A stretch of DNA of 14,041 nt from Synergistaceae bacterium (GTDB lineage Bacteria; Synergistota; Synergistia; Synergistales; Synergistaceae). The stretch covers positions 1 to 14,041 of the forward strand of contig JAISLO010000133.1 in NCBI GenBank assembly GCA_031290815.1. Reading direction: 5' to 3'. Below the pieces are notes generated by a model that had not been told where the DNA came from, did no database searches, and saw nothing but the letters and a program-made list of their open reading frames with translations. Position numbers and translations under genes: made by a program. Below are positions 1 through 5,081 of this stretch, one piece after another. How positions within the stretch are numbered: position 1 is the stretch's first letter; the number at the start of each line of letters is the position of its first letter.

Positions 1-804
1 GAATATTGCGTCCAATTTCGTTTTCGGTATGCTTTCACCGGTCAGATCCTCGAATGCTCGTATCATTCCATCGTTGTTGGAAACACCGCCCGAAAATCTC
101 AGCCCCGGCTCCATATCCACTCTTTTAATAAGCGTATATACTCGCGAAGCCGTAGAATTATGTACGCTCGCCGCTATATCTTCCGGCCGTTCGCCCGCGG
201 CGCACAGAGATATGATCTCCGATTCTGCGAAAACGACGCAAGTGCTGTTTATCGGAATCTCCTTCTTTGCGCGCAGCGATACTTCCCCCAACTCCTGAGT
301 CGTATAGCCAAGGATGTTCGCGACTTTTTCCAAAAAACGGCCGGTTCCCGCCGCGCATTTGTCGTTCATGACAAAATTGATTACCTTGCCGGTCTGCGCG
401 TCGATCTTGATCGCCTTTGAATCCTGCCCGCCTATGTCAATGATTGTACGCGTGCTCGCATCCAGGAAATGTACACCCATACCGTGACATGAAATTTCGG
501 AGACGATTTGAAGAGGTACGTTTCCAAATTTGAGCGCGACCCTTCCGTACCCCGTGCCTACGATATAATCGATGTCATCCAAAGCAATTCCGGCATTTTC
601 AAACAAAACGCCCAACAATTCGTTCGCCGTCTCCTGCATGTTGTAGCCCGTCCCCAACAATGCCGTGTAAAGCTTGCCATCGTGTAACAAAGCAGCTTTG
701 CTAGATCTCGATCCTATATCTATGCCAATGACCTTATATTTCCCGTTATCCAGGATTTTATCCACCAATCTGCCATCGATAACATCGTTCACATTCAATA
801 TCAT
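1..804 (-). CDS. Acyl-CoA dehydratase activase, HgdC/BadF-type ATPase (copy 1, 3' end cut off)
   Basis: Reading down from the ATG at 804-802 gives 268 uninterrupted codons to the window edge; about 15-25 C-terminal residues are missing by comparison with its neighbour. The family is an ASKHA-fold ATPase that binds a [4Fe-4S] cluster at its dimer interface and drives single-electron, ATP-dependent reduction of 2-hydroxyacyl-CoA dehydratases, benzoyl-CoA reductases or related double-cubane reductases. Visible motifs are the phosphate-binding IGIDIGSRSSK (residues 26-36), GTGYGR (83-88), DIGGQDSKAIK (123-133), the cluster cysteines C150 (NDKCAAGTGR) and C189 (STCVVFAESE), and FSGGVSNN (237-244). 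I chose ATG 804 because GGAAGG precedes it at good spacing; an in-frame ATG at 819 is possible but would put its purine run directly against the start. It begins 25 nt after the stop of the paralogous upstream gene, so it is the last visible gene of the permease operon. The substrate enzyme is not in the window. Confidence 0.9.
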   Translation of the reverse strand, partial: MILNVNDVIDGRLVDKILDNGKYKVIGIDIGSRSSKAALLHDGKLYTALLGTGYNMQETANELLGVLFENAGIALDDIDYIVGTGYGRVALKFGNVPLQIVSEISCHGMGVHFLDASTRTIIDIGGQDSKAIKIDAQTGKVINFVMNDKCAAGTGRFLEKVANILGYTTQELGEVSLRAKKEIPINSTCVVFAESEIISLCAAGERPEDIAASVHNSTASRVYTLIKRVDMEPGLRFSGGVSNNDGMIRAFEDLTGESIPKTKLDAIF

Positions 805-829
805 GTTCTTCCTTCCCATCCTTCTCACG

Positions 830-1678
830 TCAGCTCTCTGTTCCGAGGTAATATTTCTGCGCAAAAATTGCCGCGCCGAGAGCGCCGTTGTAAGTCATGT
901 CCAAATTGGTATTCGTAAAGCCATGCCCAATTACTTGTTCCAAAGCCGCTTTCATGCCAGGATTTTGCGAAACCCCGCCGGAAAATACCATTTCCGGCTT
1001 CAAACCGATCCTATTTACCAAGTTTCTCACTCGCCTTGCCGAAGCCAAATTCACGGCGTTCAATATATCCTCTTTGGGAGCGCCTTTCGTTTTTAAGGTA
1101 ATAATCTCCGATTCAGCGAAAACAACACATTGGCTGCTTATCTCCTGCCCTCCTTTCGACGAAAGGCTGAGTTCACCCGACTCTTCCAACGACACGTCCA
1201 GAAGCTCCGCGACTCTTTCCAAAAACCTACCGGTGCCAGCCGCGCATTTGTCGTTCATAATAAAATCGACGACTTTGCCGTTTTCGCGATCTATTTTGAT
1301 AGCCTTTGAATCCTGTCCGCCGATGTCTATTATTGTTTCAGTAGAGGAGTTCAGGTAATGAGCCCCTAAACCGTGACAGGATATTTCGGTGACTATGCGT
1401 ATGGGCACGTCGTCGCTTTTGAAAGCGATGCGGCCATATCCGGTTCCTACGACATGTGATATATCCGATATCCCCAGACCAGCCTGCTTCAATACTTTTT
1501 CGATCAGGTAATCAGCGGTCTGCTGCATATCTATCGAAGTCGCCGTGATTGCCAGGCTCAACTCGTCCTTTGTAAGCAACGCTGCTTTCCCTGTTCTGGA
1601 GCCAATATCGACGCCTATTGTTGCAACGTCCTGAAGTTCGTCCAGTAAATCCTGTGAAATTACTGTTGAAGTTTTCAT
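830..1678 (-). CDS. Acyl-CoA dehydratase activase, HgdC/BadF-type ATPase (copy 2, complete)
   Basis: The protein has 282 residues, slightly longer than the family's usual 255-270, with a 20-residue N-terminal extension before the ATPase fold. Seen motifs: IGVDIGSRTGK (21-31), GTGYGR (78-83), DIGGQDSKAIK (118-128), NDKCAAGTGRFLE with C145, SQCVVFAESE with C184, and FSGGVSQNPGM (232-242). C145 and C184 match the two cysteines that hold the dimer-bridging [4Fe-4S] cluster in HgdC-type activators. It should hydrolyse ATP to push a low-potential electron onto a partner dehydratase or reductase in the cytoplasm. By eye about half its residues match copy 1, so the pair is an old tandem duplication; two activases may form a heterodimer or serve two partners. 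The start is preceded by AGGAGGGG. That Shine-Dalgarno lies in a 6-bp complement (TCCTGA/TCAGGA, 1686-1726). The 126-nt gap to the permease upstream holds no gene and no clear terminator. Confidence 0.93.
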   Translation of the reverse strand: MKTSTVISQDLLDELQDVATIGVDIGSRTGKAALLTKDELSLAITATSIDMQQTADYLIEKVLKQAGLGISDISHVVGTGYGRIAFKSDDVPIRIVTEISCHGLGAHYLNSSTETIIDIGGQDSKAIKIDRENGKVVDFIMNDKCAAGTGRFLERVAELLDVSLEESGELSLSSKGGQEISSQCVVFAESEIITLKTKGAPKEDILNAVNLASARRVRNLVNRIGLKPEMVFSGGVSQNPGMKAALEQVIGHGFTNTNLDMTYNGALGAAIFAQKYYLGTES

Positions 1679-1804
1679 TTTCCCCTCCTGAAAAATTTTT
1701 ATATTTTCTGTGCTTATGTCTCAGGACAAAAATGACCTTAATGATTGCTATAAGCAGTCTTATCCGGAATTATGGGTATCAATGTCCGTTGACATCAATC
1801 ATGT

Positions 1805-2596
1805 TCACTGTAAAATTTTCTTCTGGATCCCTTTTATAAGGATATCTAAAATCAACCCCACGCCGCCGATTGACATCAAACCGATAAACATTACGTCAGG
1901 CCGCGCTATTTCCCGCGAATACGCGATCATGAAACCCAATCCGCTCGAGCTTGCTATGAGTTCCGCCACGGCTATACCTTTCCACGCGTTGCCAAACCCT
2001 TCTCTTATACCCATTAATATCGAAGGAAAAGCCGCGGGCAAAATCACCCGGAAAATGCAAGTTATTCTGTTCTTTCCTAAAAGCCTGGCTACTTCCAAAT
2101 ATTTAGGATCGATCCCCCTGATGCCGCCTTCGGTATTTATGAAAACAGACCAGAAGCAGCCGATCATGATTAAAACTATCTTGGCCGGCTCACTGATGCC
2201 CAACGTCATAATGCATATCGGTATCCAAGCCACATTGGGTACACATCGCGCCACGCCGATTATCACAGTCAAAGCCGCGTTTATACGGGGAAACAAACCG
2301 GTGATCGTTCCTACGGTAAGGCCAAAAACAGTCCCAAAGAAAAAACCGAATAAAAAACGCTGCATGCTGATGCAAAAGTACTCAAAATATTTCCCGTTTT
2401 TTATATATACGTCCCATGTGGTTAAAATTTTCAACGGAGAAGGCAGTATGGCGCTGTTTATGAGCCCTTTTTCCGAAGATGACTGCCAAAGGATGATCAA
2501 AACAATCGGGAGCCCCGCCGCGAGAATCAGATTCCGCTTATCTATGCGCTTCAATCCGCATGCCGATTTCAACACGATTTCTTTTATTGATCGCAT
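1805..2596 (-). CDS. ABC transporter permease, SsuC/TauC (nitrate/sulfonate/taurine) type
   Basis: This 263-residue inner-membrane protein is normal in length for the BPD_transp_1 permeases of the nitrate/sulfonate/taurine group. Features seen: a first membrane segment near residues 22-38, the family's LPSP stretch (51-54), the ATPase-contact EAA loop around 168-200 (LEVARLLGKN...LPAAFPSILMGIREG), and the ELIASSSGLGFMI block (212-224) typical of SsuC/TauC. It should form the channel for a periplasmic-binding-protein-dependent importer. No ATPase or binding protein lies next to it here, so these are off-window to the left or elsewhere. The ATG at 2596 follows GAGGGGG. About 300 nt of leader separate it from the likely promoter, including a cysteine-rich leader ORF and a terminator-like hairpin, which makes cysteine-responsive attenuation plausible and favours an organosulfur substrate. 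Substrate identity is inference. Confidence 0.9.
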   Translation of the reverse strand: MRSIKEIVLKSACGLKRIDKRNLILAAGLPIVLIILWQSSSEKGLINSAILPSPLKILTTWDVYIKNGKYFEYFCISMQRFLFGFFFGTVFGLTVGTITGLFPRINAALTVIIGVARCVPNVAWIPICIMTLGISEPAKIVLIMIGCFWSVFINTEGGIRGIDPKYLEVARLLGKNRITCIFRVILPAAFPSILMGIREGFGNAWKGIAVAELIASSSGLGFMIAYSREIARPDVMFIGLMSIGGVGLILDILIKGIQKKILQ

Positions 2597-2720
2597 GGAA
2601 TATTCCCCCTCTCAAAGGCCATTAATCAAGGCCCCTTGTGCGGCATTTCCAATACTCGCTTATCGAATCCACCGCCGTGATTCGACGCATAAAAAAAGAC
2701 CCCTTACCCAATCGAACAGA

Positions 2721-2734
2721 ACAGAGGCCTCTGT
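2721..2734. repeat. Perfect 14-nt palindrome in the permease leader
   Basis: ACAGAGGCCTCTGT is its own reverse complement. It lies on the leader between the U-run of the attenuator and the permease ribosome site. It could be an operator or a small hairpin; no U-run follows directly in either direction. Confidence 0.5.
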
Positions 2735-2744
2735 CAAACCGAAT

Positions 2745-2795
2745 AAAAAAACGCGTTACGCGCCATTATCCGGGAGGCGAAAGGCAACACGCGTT
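2745..2795 (-). terminator. Intrinsic terminator / attenuator hairpin in the permease leader
   Basis: On the minus strand AACGCGT (2795-2789) pairs perfectly with ACGCGTT (2756-2750). An inner CGCC/GGCG stem (2779-2776 with 2764-2761) is also possible, and seven U follow from 2751 (the first two are in the stem). The 5' arm is part of the leader-peptide coding sequence. A smaller hairpin, CGCG-TAA-CGCG, overlaps the 3' arm. CGCCTCCC in the loop could instead pair with the leader's own GGGAGGGCG ribosome site, giving an alternative fold. Confidence 0.65.
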
Positions 2796-2846
2796 ACAAC
2801 AAAAAACGGCTACATTCCTGACGTGTTCTGCAATTATTTTGTCCAT
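2766..2846 (-). CDS. Putative cysteine leader peptide (26 aa, ...VFCCNACC...)
   Basis: The minus strand encodes a 26-codon ORF from ATG (2846-2844) to TAA (2768-2766). Its peptide has four cysteines as Cys16-Cys17-Asn-Ala-Cys20-Cys21, followed by LSPPG-stop, and no other Cys. GGGAGGG lies 11 nt before the ATG; an in-frame ATG at 2873 lacks a ribosome site. The ORF starts about 47 nt after the predicted transcription start, and the AAC GCG T that follows Cys17 forms the 5' arm of a hairpin ending in seven U. Clustered regulatory codons inside the 5' arm of a terminator are the hallmark of ribosome-mediated attenuation. I infer that ribosomes stalled for charged Cys-tRNA mask the arm and let transcription reach the permease. 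Cysteine-responsive leader peptides are known in other phyla upstream of sulfur genes; I do not recognise this exact sequence. A chance ORF cannot be excluded. Confidence 0.7.
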   Translation of the reverse strand: MDKIIAEHVRNVAVFCCNACCLSPPG

Positions 2847-2883
2847 CGCTCTTGCCGCCCTCCCATAAAACATACTTATTAAT

Positions 2884-2903
2884 TAGTAATACTAGGTTTA
2901 GTA
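2884..2903. promoter_or_regulatory. Dyad operator overlapping -10 and start site
   Basis: TAGTAATACTA (2884-2894) is a palindrome around a single central base and fits the TNGTNNNACNA consensus described for FadR-subfamily GntR regulators. A further TAGTA at 2899-2903 makes a second inverted pair with TACTA (2890-2894) across GGTT and overlaps the -10. This position suits a repressor. No regulator gene is in the window. Confidence 0.5.
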
Positions 2904-2927
2904 TATATGGTTCTTTCGCATTGTCAA
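2900..2927 (-). promoter_or_regulatory. Sigma70-like promoter of the permease/activase operon
   Basis: The minus strand shows a perfect -35 TTGACA (2927-2922), a 16-nt spacer and a near-perfect -10 TATACT (2905-2900). Transcription would start near 2893 and run through the Cys leader ORF into the permease. Confidence 0.75.
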
Positions 2928-2990
2928 GGGGGCGCGCCAACAGGTTTTGATTCCCCATGTCAGGTTAGTATCTCCTCAAACCATAGGTTG

Positions 2991-3119
2991 GCAATTTCAA
3001 ATCTCTATAGATGCTGACTATCTCGACGTTCACAAGATTTTGCTTTTTCACCCACTGGGTGAAAAAGCAGAATCCCATGAACCATGAGATAATCAGCATC
3101 TACAAAGATTTGAAATTGC
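2991..3119. repeat. 129-nt imperfect palindrome (long hairpin A)
   Basis: Centred on base 3055, I count 54 Watson-Crick pairs in 64 positions; mismatches are at 3005, 3007, 3018, 3025-3027, 3033-3035 and 3040. The centre contains TTTTTCACCC against GGGTGAAAAA, and the outer 14 pairs are perfect. No protein-coding reading is convincing inside it. Confidence 0.8.
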
Positions 3120-3122
3120 TAA

Positions 3123-3251
3123 GGACTTGTCGAATAATAACTTGACAGCTTTAGCGTTTAACCATCATAGAAGTGCTGTGAATATCAGTAACTAATGGTT
3201 AAATTTTTCTTTTATAGTTCCGAAATATTCAAGTTATTTATCGACAGTTCC
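3123..3251. repeat. Inverted repeat B with inner pair
   Basis: TGTCGAATAATAACTTGA (3128-3145) and TCAAGTTATTTATCGACA (3229-3246) are complementary at 16 of 18 positions, extending to 19 of 23 with the flanks. An inner perfect 9-bp pair TTTAACCAT/ATGGTTAAA lies at 3157-3165 and 3195-3203. Confidence 0.65.
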
Positions 3252-3274
3252 TAATCTGTGGTTTGAGGTCCTTA

Positions 3275-3303
3275 TTGTCATATTGCGAATATCGTGATAG
3301 AGT
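3275..3303 (+). promoter_or_regulatory. Putative promoter of the ECF/Trp transporter operon
   Basis: TTGTCA (3275-3280), a 17-nt spacer and TAGAGT (3298-3303) match sigma70 boxes at five and four of six positions. The start near 3310 would lie about 36 nt before the Trp leader peptide, a normal distance for an attenuator leader. Confidence 0.4.
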
Positions 3304-3304
3304 T

Positions 3305-3316
3305 CCTGACGTCAGG
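3305..3316. promoter_or_regulatory. Perfect 12-bp palindrome at the predicted transcription start
   Basis: CCTGACGTCAGG is an exact palindrome lying directly after the -10 box. It is a candidate operator; it does not resemble the E. coli TrpR site. Confidence 0.35.
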
Positions 3317-3345
3317 TTGTTACAGTTCGTGAAGCGGGTGAAGAT

Positions 3346-3414
3346 GTGAAGAGAGAAAGTCTTGTCATTACGGATGCTTTTGCGGCAAATAGAGGCCTTT
3401 GGTGGTGGCGTTAA
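3346..3414 (+). CDS. Putative tryptophan leader peptide (22 aa, ends LWWWR)
   Basis: A GTG at 3346 opens a 22-codon frame ending ...NRGLWWWR and TAA (3412-3414). Three consecutive Trp codons (TGG at 3400, 3403 and 3406) next to the stop are exactly what E. coli trpL-type leader peptides show (WW there). GCGGGTGA, partly matching the GGAGGTGA ribosome site, lies at suitable spacing before the GTG. An ATG at 3344 reads ATG-TGA and cannot be the start. Downstream come GGTG/CACC complements overlapping the Trp codons and then two terminator-like hairpins before a TrpP-type transporter gene. The role inferred is ribosome stalling at WWW when charged Trp-tRNA is short, so that the transporter operon is expressed. 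What is seen is the frame and its position; attenuation itself is inferred. Confidence 0.78.
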   Translation: MKRESLVITDAFAANRGLWWWR

Positions 3415-3446
3415 AGTCACCCGAGGGGCTCTGATGCTTTAGATTC

Positions 3447-3493
3447 AAAGGGGACTCTGAGGGTTTGAAATTTCCTTCTTGAGCCCCCTTTTT
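3447..3493 (+). terminator. Terminator-like hairpin 1 of the Trp attenuator
   Basis: AAAGGGGACTC (3447-3457) pairs with GAGCCCCCTTT (3481-3491) at 10 of 11 positions, and the pyrimidine run continues to 3493. A second upstream arm, GGGGCTC (3425-3431), is perfectly complementary to the same 3' arm (3481-3487). TTCAAA/TTTGAA (3444-3449 and 3464-3469) can pair inside it. The region therefore has mutually exclusive folds, as an attenuator needs. Confidence 0.6.
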
Positions 3494-3514
3494 GCGTTTA
3501 TCAGAATAGTATCG

Positions 3515-3559
3515 AAAATAACGAGGGGCGCTCTCTTCTGAGAGGTCCCTCTTTATTTT
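3515..3559 (+). terminator. Terminator hairpin 2 upstream of the ECF operon
   Basis: The stem is AAAATA (3515-3520) / TATTTT (3554-3559), GAGGG (3523-3527) / CCCTC (3547-3551) and CTCTC (3531-3535) / GAGAG (3540-3544) around a TTCT loop. A U-rich tail TTTATTTT follows the GC core. The A-rich 5' flank means it could also stop transcription in the other direction. It lies about 55 nt before the S-component gene. Confidence 0.7.
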
Positions 3560-3613
3560 GCGGCAATCCCTCAAGGGGCGGCCGACATAAAACAATGGAA
3601 GGAGAATGTGCAA

Positions 3614-4195
3614 ATGGAGATCATGGAAAAGATGGAAACGACCGGAGCGATGCAGGGGAGGGACACGGTCCCTCAGGAGAGGAAGACGCTTGGGATTGCT
3701 GACGTGCTGCTGATAGGCATACTGCTGGCTGCCGGCGCGGTGCTCAAGTTCTTCGTCGGCTCAGTGATCAACTTTGGGATGAAACCAAACTTCATCATAG
3801 CTATGTACTGCCTCATAATTCTGCTGACGAAGCCTCGCTTGAAAGAAGCTGCCATAATAGGCGTATTGGCTGGCGCGATATGTCAGTTTTTCCCCGGTCA
3901 GCCGTACATCAACTTCGTGAGCGAGCTTGCCGGCGCCATCGCGATGTGCCTGCTGACCATGCTGCCGCTGAAAATTTTCGGCCTGTCGGTGAAGACTGTC
4001 ATCTGCACGTTTTTGAGCACTCTTGTGAGCGGATTCACGTTTATAGGGGTCATGTATCTCATGTATTACTCCGGCGCAGACATCACGCCGACGCCCCTCA
4101 TGGCCTTCATGGCGATCATCTTTGGAACCGCTTTCATCAACTCGCTCATAGTTCAGGCGCTTTACGTTCCGCTCGGGCTGGCGCTGAAAAAATGA
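3614..4195 (+). CDS. trpP: ECF transporter substrate-binding (S) component, TrpP-like, probably tryptophan
   Basis: This is a small hydrophobic protein of 193 residues with five or six membrane segments starting near residue 29, preceded by a polar 27-residue tail. The blocks FGMKPNFIIAMY (54-65) and FPGQPYINFVSELAGAI (93-109) recall the TrpP (YhaG) tryptophan-transporter family. It would bind substrate in the membrane and pair with the ATPases and EcfT encoded immediately downstream. The upstream leader peptide with three Trp codons independently points to tryptophan. I chose ATG 3614 because AAGGAG (3599-3604) stands 9 nt before it; the GTG at 3608 is only 3 nt away and would add two residues, and ATG 3623 is also possible. 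Codon use changes to GC-rich here. Family assignment is from memory of motifs; another small aromatic or vitamin substrate remains possible. Confidence 0.8.
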   Translation: MEIMEKMETTGAMQGRDTVPQERKTLGIADVLLIGILLAAGAVLKFFVGSVINFGMKPNFIIAMYCLIILLTKPRLKEAAIIGVLAGAICQFFPGQPYINFVSELAGAIAMCLLTMLPLKIFGLSVKTVICTFLSTLVSGFTFIGVMYLMYYSGADITPTPLMAFMAIIFGTAFINSLIVQALYVPLGLALKK

Positions 4196-4229
4196 CCGGA
4201 ACGGATGTGATTCCGGCGGGAGCCCGCAG

Positions 4230-5081
4230 ATGATAAAGACAGCCGGTCTCTGCTTCCGTTACGCAGGCGGCGGGAGAAACGCTCTTTCAGACATCGACCT
4301 CGAGATAAACGACGGCGATTTTTTTGGTATCATCGGTTCGAGCGGGGCTGGAAAGTCCACCTTGACATACGCGCTGAACGGCCTGGTGCCCCACCACTTT
4401 CGGGGCGACTTCGCCGGAGAGGTGACGGTGAACGGCCTCGACACCAGGCGGAGCGCTCCGGAGGCGCTCGCTCGGCACGTAGGAAGCGTGTTCCAGGATA
4501 TAGACAGTCAGATGCTCGCGTCAGTCGTGGAGGACGAAATCCTCTTCGGTCTGGAGAATTTTGCGATACCGCGCGAAGAGATAGAGCGAAGGGTGGAGGA
4601 CTCTCTCGCGTCGACGGGGATTTCCGAGCTCAGGAGAAGGAGTGTGTCGTCCCTCTCGGGGGGACAGAAGCAAAAGGTTGCCATAGCCGCTATAGTGGCG
4701 CTGAGGCCTGCCATAGTAGTGCTCGACGAGCCGACTGGGGAACTCGATCCCCAGTCGAGCCGGAGAGTGTTTGAGATATTGAAAGATCTGAACGAGGATC
4801 ACGGTGTCACCATCGTGCTGGTCGAACAGAAGATAATGCTGTTGTGCGAGTTTGCGAAGCGCCTGGCGGTCATGGGCAGCGGAAGCCTTATTTTGAGCGG
4901 TCCAGTGAAAGATGTTCTGAGTCACGCGGAAGAGCTAGAGGAGGCCGGCGTCAACATACCAAGGGTTGCGGCGCTCGCACGCAGACTCGAGGAGAGAGGG
5001 CTGTACCAGGGAGATGTCCCGCTGGACATAGGGCGGGCAAGGATAATGATAGAGGGGATACTCTGCGATGCTTCGTTTTGA
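4230..5081 (+). CDS. ecfA1: ECF transporter ATPase 1
   Basis: This 283-residue ABC ATPase is the first of two energising the ECF module at the cytoplasmic membrane face. Visible elements are Walker A GSSGAGKST (36-44), Q-loop Q89, a canonical signature LSGGQ (142-146), and Walker B AIVVLDEPT (161-169) with the catalytic Glu. At the switch position there is VEQ (Gln200) where most family members have His. In a heterodimer this Gln would fall in the same composite site as the degenerate signature of ATPase 2, so one site may be weak or inactive. It follows the S gene after 34 nt, with GGGAG before the start, and overlaps the next gene by 14 nt. EcfA1 versus EcfA2 numbering is arbitrary. Confidence 0.92.
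   Translation: MIKTAGLCFRYAGGGRNALSDIDLEINDGDFFGIIGSSGAGKSTLTYALNGLVPHHFRGDFAGEVTVNGLDTRRSAPEALARHVGSVFQDIDSQMLASVVEDEILFGLENFAIPREEIERRVEDSLASTGISELRRRSVSSLSGGQKQKVAIAAIVALRPAIVVLDEPTGELDPQSSRRVFEILKDLNEDHGVTIVLVEQKIMLLCEFAKRLAVMGSGSLILSGPVKDVLSHAEELEEAGVNIPRVAALARRLEERGLYQGDVPLDIGRARIMIEGILCDASF

Larger units (their letters stand above)
2974..3268. repeat. Composite palindromic element (MITE-like or structured RNA)
   Basis: CCTCAAACCA (2974-2983) is matched by its exact complement TGGTTTGAGG (3259-3268). The match continues inward at about 15 of 18 positions. Inside lie a 129-nt hairpin (2991-3119) and a second inverted repeat (3123-3251). If the 129-nt hairpin is removed, the left terminal repeat and the left arm at 3123 form one continuous arm matching the right arm from 3268 down to 3229, with few mismatches. 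This suggests one hairpin element inserted into the arm of another, or a three-way-junction RNA. No transposase and no clear target duplication are seen. Confidence 0.6.

Noticed and set aside
2691..2734. Second terminator in the permease leader (palindrome 2721-2734 plus U-run 2697-2691)
   Set aside because: The U-run is about 23 nt from the palindrome, too far for an intrinsic terminator.
2638..2868. A 76-codon plus-strand frame in the leader region
   Set aside because: It crosses the attenuator hairpin and the Cys leader ORF, lacks a ribosome site and has no recognisable features.
1710..2882. A long plus-strand open frame of 390 codons
   Set aside because: It lies antisense to the ABC permease, whose minus-strand protein has all family motifs; the plus reading is low-complexity and has no recognisable domain.
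3250..3607. T-box riboswitch for tryptophan
   Set aside because: I looked for the conserved AGGGUGGNACCGCG antiterminator sequence and did not find it; the Trp-rich leader ORF explains the region better.
3238..3613. Minus-strand frames of 60 and 81 codons
   Set aside because: They run through the Trp leader peptide and both hairpins and resemble no protein; composition follows the hairpins.
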